A stretch of 15,121 nucleotides of DNA from an uncultured Butyricicoccus sp. (GCA_947575935.1 CANPPM010000023.1:1-15121); one strand, 5' to 3'; positions 1 to 6,596 are shown, counted from the first letter of the stretch. Numbers and translations are program-made. The notes: generated by a model from the sequence alone, not told the origin.

Positions 1-79
1 TCGGCTCAATGTCGCGCAGACTCTCCTCCCCCATCCGGGCGGTCTTATGGATAAACTGCAATAATTCGGTATCCTGCAT
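1..79 (-). CDS. N-terminus of an unrecognised short protein, truncated by the window edge
   Basis: Only the first 26 codons are present, starting at an ATG (79-77) that follows a good GAGGTGA ribosome binding site about 7 bases upstream. The visible residues (MQDTELLQFIHKTARMGEES and a few more) look like an amphipathic helix. They recall small helical-bundle proteins of Clostridia (DUF2383-like), but this is a weak impression from 26 residues. The gene lies 45 bp downstream of the last permease gene on the same strand, with no terminator-like hairpin between them, so it is probably the fourth gene of the ABC-transporter operon. No function can be assigned. The start is well supported; the identity is not. 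Confidence 0.6.
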   Translation of the reverse strand, partial: MQDTELLQFIHKTARMGEESLRDIEP

Positions 80-124
80 TTTCACTATCACCTCACAGAA
101 TATCATATCCGCCCAGGTATGGCT

Positions 125-856
125 TTAGCCCGTTTTTACATCATGTTTTTTCAGATAAAACACGCCAAGCGCCCAAAACATCCCAATAAACGCCACACAA
201 CAGCCGAAAAACAGCGGGTACGACATGCCGTCTTCCTGCCCATTTGCCGACATCCCCATGCTGAGCAACGCATAGGGAAAGCAATACCCATATCCCTTCG
301 CTGCAATCCCCAATCCGATAATGCCGCCCGCCATCGCAATGCCCACTGGGACAGCAAACGACCGGATTACCAGCGACAGCAACAGATGCAGCGCGCTGAC
401 CGCGACGCCGCCGCATACCCCGCCGAGCAGCCATAACCCCGCTTCGGCCGGGAACACGCGCAGCGGAATGCCGCAGGCCATCCCGCCGGCCACAAACAGC
501 ATCATCCCCCATCCTTGTGACAAAAGGGTCATCAAGGCAGCCAGGGCCAGCTTGCTGCCAAAAATATGCACGACTGAGACCGGCGCGGACAACACCTGAT
601 TCCAGTTATGATCAAAGTGTTCCAAGCGCCATAAATACGAACAGTACACCCCGACCAGCGCCGGGTAAAAGAAATAACTGGAAAACAGTGAATGCTGGGT
701 CCAAAGGTGATTCCAGTCCAGCTGCAGTATCTCCAGATTATTCATCAAGTTAACCGAACCAAAAAAAGCCGGAAACACTGGCAGCACAACAAACGCCAGC
801 CATACCGGACTGCGCCTCAGCTTATACTGTTCGGCGCGCATAACACGGAAAAACAT
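125..856 (-). CDS. Lantibiotic-protection ABC transporter permease (MutG/LanG-like)
   Basis: This 243-residue, very hydrophobic protein has about six predicted membrane segments (roughly residues 18-37, 60-75, 105-128, 135-165, 168-195 and 218-236). It is the size and architecture of ABC-2 permeases in LanFEG/CprABC exporters, which remove lantibiotics and similar cationic peptides from the membrane. The stretch around residues 76-105 (WRLEHFDHNWNQVLSAPVS, then a segment ending SKL) matches the E-H/N-W-x2-L/V-x-x-x-PVS pattern typical of this permease group. It starts 3 bp after the stop of the preceding permease gene, and its ribosome binding site (GGAAGGAG) lies inside that gene's end, indicating one operon. 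It presumably forms the membrane channel as a heterodimer with the product of 860-1621, powered by the ATPase at 1618-2532. Substrate is inferred from family and context only. Confidence 0.85.
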   Translation of the reverse strand: MFFRVMRAEQYKLRRSPVWLAFVVLPVFPAFFGSVNLMNNLEILQLDWNHLWTQHSLFSSYFFYPALVGVYCSYLWRLEHFDHNWNQVLSAPVSVVHIFGSKLALAALMTLLSQGWGMMLFVAGGMACGIPLRVFPAEAGLWLLGGVCGGVAVSALHLLLSLVIRSFAVPVGIAMAGGIIGLGIAAKGYGYCFPYALLSMGMSANGQEDGMSYPLFFGCCVAFIGMFWALGVFYLKKHDVKTG

Positions 857-859
857 ACT

Positions 860-1621
860 CTACAGCTCCTTCCGATGCAGGACAATGCGCCCCACAAGAT
901 ATATGACCACCATCCAGACCAAAAGCACGGCAAAACTCCCCCATGGGGTTGGGATACGGACCAGCTGGAAAATGCGTGTATCCCGATTCCAGTCCTTCAT
1001 ATAAACCAAAGATAACGCGCCAAAAAAACCGTACGGCCCACAAAGCAGCCGTGGCAAAGGATACGGCAGAAACATCAGCAACAGCGCAATAAACGATCCG
1101 GCCAGCCCGATGCACAGCGGTACTACCTGATTTTTCACCGTCATAGACAGCACAAGCTGGAACGCATAGACCGCAAAGCAGGCCGTAAACAAAAACAACG
1201 CATACTGCACATAATCCAAGAGGACCGGCCTGCCATAAAAACCATAGAAAACACCCATACCGAGTATCATGACAATCTGCAGCACAACAATCGTCAGCAG
1301 ATACAGCATACCCAGCAGAAGCTTGGCATGAAACAGCCGTGCTTCTGTCTGAAGGGTTTCCAGCAGCTTCAGCGTATTTCCTTTATGCTCTACGTCGGCC
1401 ACGCGCGAAGCAAGCGTACCGCCGATGACCGGGAACAGGACGCCGTTCAGCAACGGCATATTGTACAACAGATACAGCCACCCTTTTTGCCGGTCCTGTT
1501 CACCGGGATGATGAAACGCCCAAAAGATCCACAACAGTTCGACCGCCAGCAATGCCGCACAGATCAGCCACAGCCAACGCCTGCGTGATTTCCAGATTTC
1601 CATACGAAGCGCGGTCATCAT
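860..1621 (-). CDS. Lantibiotic-protection ABC transporter permease (MutE/EpiE-like)
   Basis: This 253-residue ABC-2-type permease has about six membrane spans (roughly residues 16-36, 55-75, 104-128, 138-160, 168-188 and 228-246). The cytoplasmic stretch VADVEHKGNTLKLLETL near residue 75 corresponds to the D-x-E-H-K-x-x-x-x-K-L-L motif common in MutE/EpiE-family subunits. Its ATG overlaps the TGA of the upstream ATPase gene (ATGA, 4 bp), so translation is probably coupled; a second in-frame ATG follows immediately and could also be used. A GGGGGGA ribosome binding site lies inside the ATPase gene. It should pair with the permease at 125-856 to form the transmembrane part of a LanFEG/CprABC-like peptide exporter. 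Family placement is from motifs and gene order; substrate is not shown. Confidence 0.86.
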   Translation of the reverse strand: MMTALRMEIWKSRRRWLWLICAALLAVELLWIFWAFHHPGEQDRQKGWLYLLYNMPLLNGVLFPVIGGTLASRVADVEHKGNTLKLLETLQTEARLFHAKLLLGMLYLLTIVVLQIVMILGMGVFYGFYGRPVLLDYVQYALFLFTACFAVYAFQLVLSMTVKNQVVPLCIGLAGSFIALLLMFLPYPLPRLLCGPYGFFGALSLVYMKDWNRDTRIFQLVRIPTPWGSFAVLLVWMVVIYLVGRIVLHRKEL

Positions 1622-2532
1622 AAGCTCACCGTCCCCCCTGTCAGATCCAGAAAAATGTCCTCCAGGCTCTTTTGCCGTTCCTCAATGCGCAGAACCGGAA
1701 TCCCGCGCCGGCAGAGCAGCGTGCTGCACTGCCCAAGCGTTCCATCCTCTACCGGCGGAAGAATCAAATATTCTTCCGCCGCCCTGCAGGGTACCCCCTC
1801 CTGCCCAAGCAGCTCAGCAGCAAGGACATTGTTTCCGGTACGCAGCGCGATATGATGCGCACTGCGCTCATGCAAGCGGTGCAGTTCATCCTGAAAAACC
1901 AAGCTCCCGTTCGCAATAATGCCGACGTCTGTCGCCATTTGATCTATCTCACTGAGTAAATGGCTGGAGACGACAACCGTCATCCCATACCGCGCCGGCA
2001 AAGAGCGGATCAGCTCCCGCATCTCCTGAATACCGGCCGGATCAAGTCCATTGGTCGGCTCGTCCAGGACCAGCAGCTTGGGGTAGCCGAGCAACGCAGC
2101 GGCCAGGCCAAGACGCTGCTTCATGCCAAGCGAATACTGCGATACCTGCTGATCCTTCGCCTGGCTGAGGCGGACAAGGGCGAGCACTTCGCCAATCTCC
2201 CGGGCCGGGCGATCCCGCAGGGTCTGGACGATGCGCAGATTCTCCTCCCCAGTCAAATGGCCGTAATAAGACGGCGATTCGATCAGCGAGCCAACATCCC
2301 GCAGCAGCCGGATTCGCTCTTTCTCTGTAACCGGCCTGCCAAAGACTATGATTTCCCCGCATGTGGGGCGGGTCAGCCCCAGAAGCATTTTTAAAGTAGT
2401 GGACTTACCCGCGCCGTTTGGCCCCAGGAACCCGTATACCGCCCCTTCGGGTACGCGCAAATTCAGCGCATTGACACAGACAGCCTTCCCGTACTTCTTA
2501 CACAGATTATTAGTTTCAATAAGTGTTAACAT
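1618..2532 (-). CDS. Lantibiotic-protection ABC transporter ATPase (LanF/CprA/BcrA-like)
   Basis: This 304-residue nucleotide-binding subunit powers the two permeases downstream. Visible motifs: Walker A GPNGAGKS at residues 37-44, signature SLGMKQR at 134-140, Walker B LLVLDEPTNGLDP from 153 with catalytic Glu158, and the switch His191. Where most ABC ATPases have the Q-loop glutamine there is Glu85 (GSLIESPSYY), the so-called E-loop described for LanF/BcrA-type peptide-resistance ATPases. The C-terminal ~85 residues form the extra domain usual in this family. The ATG at 2532 is chosen over an upstream in-frame ATG (2571) because AGAGAGGAG lies 9 bases before it, whereas the upstream ATG overlaps the promoter and repeat region. 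A TATAAT box and an 11-bp repeat array just upstream suggest control by the divergent two-component system. Confidence 0.93.
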   Translation of the reverse strand: MLTLIETNNLCKKYGKAVCVNALNLRVPEGAVYGFLGPNGAGKSTTLKMLLGLTRPTCGEIIVFGRPVTEKERIRLLRDVGSLIESPSYYGHLTGEENLRIVQTLRDRPAREIGEVLALVRLSQAKDQQVSQYSLGMKQRLGLAAALLGYPKLLVLDEPTNGLDPAGIQEMRELIRSLPARYGMTVVVSSHLLSEIDQMATDVGIIANGSLVFQDELHRLHERSAHHIALRTGNNVLAAELLGQEGVPCRAAEEYLILPPVEDGTLGQCSTLLCRRGIPVLRIEERQKSLEDIFLDLTGGTVSL

Positions 2533-2557
2533 ACTAATACACTCCTCTCTGAGGGAT

Positions 2558-2563
2558 ATTATA
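2558..2563 (-). promoter_or_regulatory. Predicted -10 box of the ABC-transporter operon
   Basis: Reading the minus strand, a perfect TATAAT lies 26 bases upstream of the ATPase ATG. The position 17 bases further upstream reads ATGTGG, a poor -35 hexamer, and this stretch is occupied by the 11-bp direct repeats. A strong -10 with no -35, overlapped by repeats, is the pattern of activator-dependent promoters bound by OmpR/PhoB-type regulators. Confidence 0.65.
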
Positions 2564-2570
2564 GCATGCA

Positions 2571-2614
2571 TACCTTACATCCACATGACGTCTGCCTTAC
2601 ATTTACCTTACATT
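2571..2614. repeat. Four tandem 11-bp direct repeats, probable response-regulator binding array
   Basis: On the plus strand TACCTTACAT occurs at 2571-2580 and 2604-2613, and TGCCTTACAT at 2593-2602. A degenerate copy, CACATGACGT, lies at 2582-2591 and matches at 6 of 10 positions. All four start exactly 11 bp apart, so they fall on one face of the helix. On the minus strand each unit reads ATGTAAGGTA. The array lies between the divergent ABC operon and the two-component system, with its near end 7 bp from the ABC -10 box. OmpR-family regulators such as PhoB bind 11-bp direct repeats in this position. Assignment to the adjacent regulator is inference from location and spacing. Confidence 0.75.
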
Positions 2615-2649
2615 TTGGGCAGAGGCTGGCGCGAACGACTGCAAACCGA

Positions 2650-2655
2650 TATAAT
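2650..2655 (+). promoter_or_regulatory. Predicted -10 box of the two-component operon
   Basis: A perfect TATAAT lies about 134 bases upstream of the response-regulator ATG. The expected -35 region (2627-2632, TGGCGC) is not recognisable. The 11-bp repeat array ends 36 bp upstream of this box, so the same array could also govern this promoter (autoregulation). The predicted leader (about 2662-2788) contains a GC-rich inverted repeat, GGCCGGC at 2688-2694 with GCCGGCC at 2711-2717. It has no T-tract, so I do not call it a terminator. Confidence 0.5.
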
Positions 2656-2788
2656 AAACCTATACGGAACCTTTACGAATCCGTTCCGGCCGGCTTCGCT
2701 GCCGACCGACGCCGGCCTGCAGCACCCAAGCAGGCCCTATCACCAAATACCGGAACGAAAATCACCGATACCGGGGGAGGAACACCGA

Positions 2789-3493
2789 ATGGAACAATAT
2801 GCGCGGAACATCCTGACCATTGAAGACGAACCGCAGGTCCGGGAGCTAATCTGCCGGATCCTGCGGGACGCCGGATATCAGCACATAACCGCTGCCGGAA
2901 GCTGCGCAGAAGCGCGGCAGCGATTTCAGGATCAGCCGCCCGACTGCGTGCTACTCGACGTGATGCTGCCCGACGGAGACGGCTTTTCCCTAATGGAGAC
3001 ACTGCGCCGGCAGCGCGACGTCCCAACACTGTTCCTGTCCGCGCGGGATGCCGACCAGGACCGTCTGCGCGGCTTGGGACTCGGGGCGGATGACTATATT
3101 GTCAAGCCCTTTCTGCCTGCTGAACTGGTACTACGCGTCGGCGCGGTACTGAAGCGCTCCTACAGGTTTTCCAGCCAAGGCAGCAGACTGCGGCTTGGGG
3201 AAACAGTGATCGACTGGGACTGCGGTACGGTCCGTTCCCCGCGCGGCACACAAAATCTGACTGCAAAAGAGCTTGCCATCCTGCGCCGTCTCGCCGAACA
3301 GCGGGGCCGGATCGTCACCATCGACGCATTGTGCCGCGCCGGCTGGGGGGAAAACTTTTTCGGCTATGAAAACACGCTGATGGTACACCTGCGGCGGCTA
3401 CGGTCCAAAATCGAAGAGGATCCCTCTCACCCCAGATGGCTGCTGACCCAGCGCGGACTTGGGTACAAGCTTGCCCAGGAGGATGCGCCGTGA
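2789..3493 (+). CDS. OmpR-family response regulator of the peptide-resistance module (CprR/NisR-like)
   Basis: This 234-residue regulator has an N-terminal receiver domain (residues about 6-120) and a C-terminal winged-helix DNA-binding domain (about 140-230). Receiver residues are intact: acidic pair Glu12/Asp13, phospho-acceptor Asp57 (LLDVMLPDGDG), Ser84 and Lys106 (YIVKPF). The C-terminal domain shows LTAKELAILRRLAEQRGRIV and ends with LTQRGLGYKL, as in OmpR/PhoB proteins. The ATG at 2789 is preceded by GGGGGAGG at 8 bases and gives the standard family length. The reading frame stays open further upstream but overlaps the divergent gene and the promoters. Its stop overlaps the GTG of the kinase gene. 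It probably binds the 11-bp repeats upstream and activates the divergent ABC operon. Confidence 0.95.
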   Translation: MEQYARNILTIEDEPQVRELICRILRDAGYQHITAAGSCAEARQRFQDQPPDCVLLDVMLPDGDGFSLMETLRRQRDVPTLFLSARDADQDRLRGLGLGADDYIVKPFLPAELVLRVGAVLKRSYRFSSQGSRLRLGETVIDWDCGTVRSPRGTQNLTAKELAILRRLAEQRGRIVTIDALCRAGWGENFFGYENTLMVHLRRLRSKIEEDPSHPRWLLTQRGLGYKLAQEDAP

Positions 3494-4866
3494 AGGGGCT
3501 GGGCAGGATCCTGACACGCTATGTGCTGTCAGCAGCCGGCGTCGCTCTAACACTGATTTTCATCAATGCGGTCCTTTTTTTCGCCTACCTGAAGAGCAGC
3601 CTCGATATGGAGCCCGCCTTTCACCGCAGGCTAAGCGAGCTGGCGGCATCGGTGCAGTGGACGGGCACGCACTGGGAAGCTGTGGGCGGCTCAACGCTGG
3701 AAGGTAACTACTGCTGGGCTATGCTGCTCAGCAATGACGGCGACATTCTCTGGGACGAGGCGCTGCCCGAGGCACTGCGGCGTCACTATACCATCCCGGA
3801 CACCGCGTCTTTTACGCGCTGGTATCTAAACGACTACCCTGTACAGGTCTGGCGGCACGAGGCCGGGCTATTCGTCATCGCCCAACCACGCGGTTCACAA
3901 TGGAAACAGCAGCTTTTAATGAACACCCAATCACTGTCTTTGCTGCTGGACTACACGCTGCCCGCCCTTCTCATCCTCAATATTGCCGCTGCGCTGCTGA
4001 TCGCGCTGGCGTTCGGGATCCGTCTGTCCCGGTCAGTCAGGCCGCTTGCACAGGGTATCTCAGATCTTGCGGAACGGCGGCCGATCTCATTGGAAGAGCG
4101 CGGCGTGCTGGGCGGGCTGAGCGCCAGCCTGAACCGCGCTTCCGAACAGCTGCAGTGGCAAGAACGCATGCTGCAAAAACGCGACCGCACCCGCACCGAG
4201 TGGATCGCCGGCGTATCGCACGATATCCGCACCCCGCTGACGCTAGTGCTGGGCGAAGCCGCACAGTTGGAAGCCGACCGCACCCTTGACAGCGCGGTAC
4301 ATGCCAAGGCCCAAACGATCCGCATACAAGGCGAACGCATCCGGGCGCTGGTCTCCGACCTCAATCTGGCGTCCAAGCTGGAATATGATCTGCAGCCGCT
4401 GCGCTTCCAGCCGTTCCGCCCGGCAGAACTGCTGCGGGAAACCGCAGCCGAAGTGCTGAACGGCGGCATTGCCAAGACGTTTTCCCTAGAAATGGACATC
4501 CCGTCCGACTGTGAAGGCCTCCTACTGCAGGGCGACGCTCCGCTGATCGGGCGCGCTATTCGCAACCTCACGGGCAACAGCATCCGCCATAACCCGCAAG
4601 GCTGCACCATTACAATCGGCATGCGGCGCACAGACCGCCTATGCAAACTGACCGTTGCAGACACTGGACGCGGCTTTCCCGCCGCGGTACTGGAACGGCT
4701 GCACAGACCGCCGGAAGAGGCCATCCCCGGACACGGGCTTGGTCTGACTATCGTGCGCCAGATCGCGTCAGCTCACGGCGGAACGGCACATTTCACTAAT
4801 CTAGAAACAGGAACGCAGGTTATCCTGTCGTTTCCATTGCCGGCCGGGAAAACCGGCTGCCCATAA
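3490..4866 (+). CDS. Membrane sensor histidine kinase, probable antimicrobial-peptide sensor (CprK/NisK-like)
   Basis: This 458-residue kinase has TM1 at about 11-35, an extracytoplasmic domain at about 36-150, TM2 at about 151-176, a HAMP-like linker, and the catalytic core. The H-box is WIAGVSHDIRTPL with His244; the N-box is RNLTGNSIRHN (Asn359, Asn363); G1 is DTGRGF (391-396); G2 is GHGLGLTIV (414-422). The extracellular part contains WAMLLSNDGDILW and FTRWYLNDYPVQVW, a pattern I recognise from CprK/NisK-type kinases that respond to lantibiotics. The start is a GTG overlapping the regulator's TGA (GTGA), with AGGAGG about 8 bases before it, so the two proteins are translationally coupled. 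An upstream in-frame ATG (3436) inside the regulator gene is rejected. The kinase would phosphorylate the regulator at 2789-3493. The ligand is inferred, not shown. Confidence 0.92.
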   Translation: MKGLGRILTRYVLSAAGVALTLIFINAVLFFAYLKSSLDMEPAFHRRLSELAASVQWTGTHWEAVGGSTLEGNYCWAMLLSNDGDILWDEALPEALRRHYTIPDTASFTRWYLNDYPVQVWRHEAGLFVIAQPRGSQWKQQLLMNTQSLSLLLDYTLPALLILNIAAALLIALAFGIRLSRSVRPLAQGISDLAERRPISLEERGVLGGLSASLNRASEQLQWQERMLQKRDRTRTEWIAGVSHDIRTPLTLVLGEAAQLEADRTLDSAVHAKAQTIRIQGERIRALVSDLNLASKLEYDLQPLRFQPFRPAELLRETAAEVLNGGIAKTFSLEMDIPSDCEGLLLQGDAPLIGRAIRNLTGNSIRHNPQGCTITIGMRRTDRLCKLTVADTGRGFPAAVLERLHRPPEEAIPGHGLGLTIVRQIASAHGGTAHFTNLETGTQVILSFPLPAGKTGCP

Positions 4867-4889
4867 AATGCCTCTGTTCCGGCAGCCGG
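4853..4889. terminator. Inverted repeat between convergent genes, possible bidirectional terminator
   Basis: CCGGCTGCC (4853-4861) pairs perfectly with GGCAGCCGG (4881-4889) across a 19-base loop. It starts inside the last codons of the kinase gene and ends 3 bases before the stop of the convergent pseudouridine-synthase gene. On the minus strand only TTTT, after two G residues, follows; on the plus strand there is no T-tract. Position argues for termination, the missing U-tract against it. Confidence 0.4.
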
Positions 4890-4892
4890 CCC

Positions 4893-5852
4893 TTACCGCG
4901 GAAAATATTTTTGGACAAACGGCACCTCCTGTACCGTAAACGTCCGCCCGTTCAAATATCCCAGCACACTGTCCTGCGGCAGCCCTGCAAAAGTAAGCTG
5001 ATAAGAATACAGCGCCTGGAACCGCTCGCCGTAAGGGCCGTTCTGTTCGGCAGTACCGTACTTGCAGTCCCCCAGCAGCGGATGACCCAGCGCCGCCATA
5101 TGCGCGCGGATCTGGTGCGTCCGCCCGGTGACCAATTCACAATGGACCAGACTGAGCCCGTCCCGAACCGCAAGCGTACGGTACAGGGTAACAGCGGTCT
5201 TCGCACCGGGCGCCTGCGTCCGGTGCGCGGTAACCTGTTTCCGCCTTTCATCGCGGCGAAGAAAAAGCTCGATACGTCCTTCCGGAGGCTGCAGACGGCC
5301 GTGGACGATGCAGAGATACCGTTTTTTCAGCGCATGTCCACGAATCCCTTCATTGAGCAGGCGGAGCGCCTCAGCGGTTTTGGCGGCAACCACAATCCCG
5401 CCGGTATTCCGGTCGATGCGGTTGCACAGCGCGGGCGTAAAAGAAAGCGCATCCGCCGGATCCCATTGCCCCGACTGGTACAAATAGGCCTGAATATGAG
5501 CAATCAGCGTATCCCTATCCCCGGCTTCATCGGCATGCACTACCATACCGGGCGCTTTATCCGCCAGCAGAATCTGCGCATCCTCATAAAGAATGGCGGC
5601 CTTCGGCTGACGGATCTGCAGATATGCCTGCTCTTCAGGCATCGCCTCAAAAAACGTATCATTCAGATACAGCTGCACCATATCCCCCTCTGACAGGCGG
5701 TAGGCAGGGAGGGTACGCCTGCCGTTAACTTTGATCCGCTTCAGCCGGATATACTTGTGCATCAGACCGCCGGGCAGCCTGGGGACTGCCTTTTCCAAGA
5801 ACTTATTGAGCCGCTGCCCGCTGTCATTCTTCGCAATACGGAATTCTTTCAT
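4893..5852 (-). CDS. RluA-family 23S rRNA/tRNA pseudouridine synthase
   Basis: This 319-residue enzyme converts uridine to pseudouridine in structured RNA. An N-terminal S4 RNA-binding domain (about residues 12-70, with LNKFLEKAVP and IRLKRIKVNG) precedes the catalytic domain (about 85-310). The active-site motif reads NRIDRNTGGI with catalytic Asp147; most relatives have HRLD at this site, and the N-R-I-D variant is, from memory, common in Clostridial paralogues. The motif GRTHQIRAHMAALGHPLLGD near residue 250 is the conserved substrate-contact segment. The ATG at 5852 follows GGAAAGGATC. The gene is single, convergent with the kinase and divergent from yceD. It is RluA/C/D type, but which uridine it modifies cannot be told from sequence alone, so no symbol is given. 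Confidence 0.92.
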   Translation of the reverse strand: MKEFRIAKNDSGQRLNKFLEKAVPRLPGGLMHKYIRLKRIKVNGRRTLPAYRLSEGDMVQLYLNDTFFEAMPEEQAYLQIRQPKAAILYEDAQILLADKAPGMVVHADEAGDRDTLIAHIQAYLYQSGQWDPADALSFTPALCNRIDRNTGGIVVAAKTAEALRLLNEGIRGHALKKRYLCIVHGRLQPPEGRIELFLRRDERRKQVTAHRTQAPGAKTAVTLYRTLAVRDGLSLVHCELVTGRTHQIRAHMAALGHPLLGDCKYGTAEQNGPYGERFQALYSYQLTFAGLPQDSVLGYLNGRTFTVQEVPFVQKYFPR

Positions 5853-5990
5853 TACTGACGATCCTTTCCCGGGAAATCCCCTGAACGTTTCAAAAACAGT
5901 GCCCCTTTTTCCGCCCGGCTTGCAGGGAACCCCCAGCCGGCATCAAAACCGCCGCTGCCGGGCGTTCTGCCGGCGCTTCCGATACCTTTT

Positions 5991-6019
5991 AGTATATAAC
6001 AGAAGCAGAGAAAAGAAAA
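5991..6019 (-). promoter_or_regulatory. Possible promoter of the pseudouridine-synthase gene
   Basis: On the minus strand TATACT (5996-5991) is preceded at 17 bases by TTTTCT (6019-6014), a weak -35. It would give a leader of about 130 bases that is GC-rich and can fold; for example CCGGCT and AGCCGG flank a GGG/CCC pairing around 5920-5940. No riboswitch class is recognisable. The -10 is reasonable, the -35 poor. Confidence 0.4.
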
Positions 6020-6031
6020 TACGGTATTTTC
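6015..6031. promoter_or_regulatory. 17-bp palindrome between divergent promoters, possible operator
   Basis: GAAAATACGGTATTTTC is a perfect palindrome (8-base arms around one central G). It lies 12 bases upstream of the yceD -35 box and overlaps the weak -35 of the divergent pseudouridine-synthase promoter. A factor bound here could touch both promoters. An 8+1+8 palindrome is expected roughly once per 65 kb by chance, so location is the main support. No regulator is recognised. Confidence 0.35.
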
Positions 6032-6043
6032 CATAGAATTTGG

Positions 6044-6073
6044 TTGACAAATGACGATGGAATATAGTATACT
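6044..6073 (+). promoter_or_regulatory. Near-consensus sigma-70/SigA promoter of yceD-rpmF
   Basis: A perfect TTGACA (6044-6049) is followed after 18 bases by TATACT (6068-6073). Transcription would start near 6080, leaving a leader of about 20 bases before the yceD ATG. It is one of the two best-formed promoters in the window and suits a constitutively expressed ribosomal-protein operon. Confidence 0.8.
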
Positions 6074-6098
6074 ATCAGATGTACCATGTGAGGTTAGC

Positions 6099-6596
6099 AT
6101 GAAGATTGATTTAAGAAACCTGGCCGGAAATTCCGGCGCATCTATCCCCTTCTCGGGTGAGGCAGATCTGTGCGGTGAAGCGATGTACGGTTCGTACCCC
6201 TTCCGGCAGCCTGCAGTATACACCGGCGAAGTGCACGACCGGCTTGGCGTACTGCGCCTGACAGGCGCCATCAAAGCCATTTATTCCACTTGCTGTGCGC
6301 GCTGTTTAAAGCCGCTGGAGATCCCACTGGAGGCGCAGACCGATACGCTGCTGACGCATGACCCGGCTGCCGCCGACTCCGAGGACGAGGTCTTTCTGCT
6401 TTCGGGCAGTGAAATCGAAGTGGAGGACGTCCTTGTCCCCGCGCTGCTGCTGCAGGTGGAAATGACATACCTGTGTGACCCTGACTGTAAAGGGCTCTGC
6501 CCGCACTGCGGCATTGACAGGAACCAGTTCAGCTGCAGCTGTACGGATCGTGAAGCCGATCCACGGTTGGCAGTACTGAATTCGCTGCTCAAATAG
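6099..6596 (+). CDS. yceD: YceD/DUF177 family zinc-finger protein, ribosome-related
   Basis: This 165-residue DUF177 protein is of the family usually encoded immediately before rpmF. YceD homologues are linked to 23S rRNA accumulation and large-subunit assembly; the biochemical role is not settled. The sequence carries two cysteine groups: C65/C66 with C69 (CCARC), and near the C-terminus CDPDCKGLCPHCG (C126, C130, C134, C137) followed by C146 and C148, suggesting metal binding. The middle is acidic (DSEDE, EIEVEDV), as in relatives. The ATG at 6099 is chosen because GAGG lies just upstream and the near-consensus promoter fixes the transcript start near 6080; an earlier in-frame ATG (6051) lies inside the promoter spacer. 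rpmF follows after 58 bp, presumably in the same transcript. Confidence 0.9.
   Translation: MKIDLRNLAGNSGASIPFSGEADLCGEAMYGSYPFRQPAVYTGEVHDRLGVLRLTGAIKAIYSTCCARCLKPLEIPLEAQTDTLLTHDPAAADSEDEVFLLSGSEIEVEDVLVPALLLQVEMTYLCDPDCKGLCPHCGIDRNQFSCSCTDREADPRLAVLNSLLK

Noticed and set aside
2348..2788. In-frame upstream extension of the response regulator
   Set aside because: It would overlap the divergent ATPase gene, both promoters and the repeat array; the ATG at 2789 has a strong ribosome binding site and gives the normal family length.
1..4866. Lantibiotic or bacteriocin biosynthesis cluster
   Set aside because: No precursor peptide, LanM/LanB/LanC, protease or exporter with a peptidase domain is visible; only resistance and sensing genes are present.
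6051..6098. Earlier ATG for yceD at 6051
   Set aside because: It lies between the -35 and -10 boxes of the near-consensus promoter, so it would not be in the transcript.
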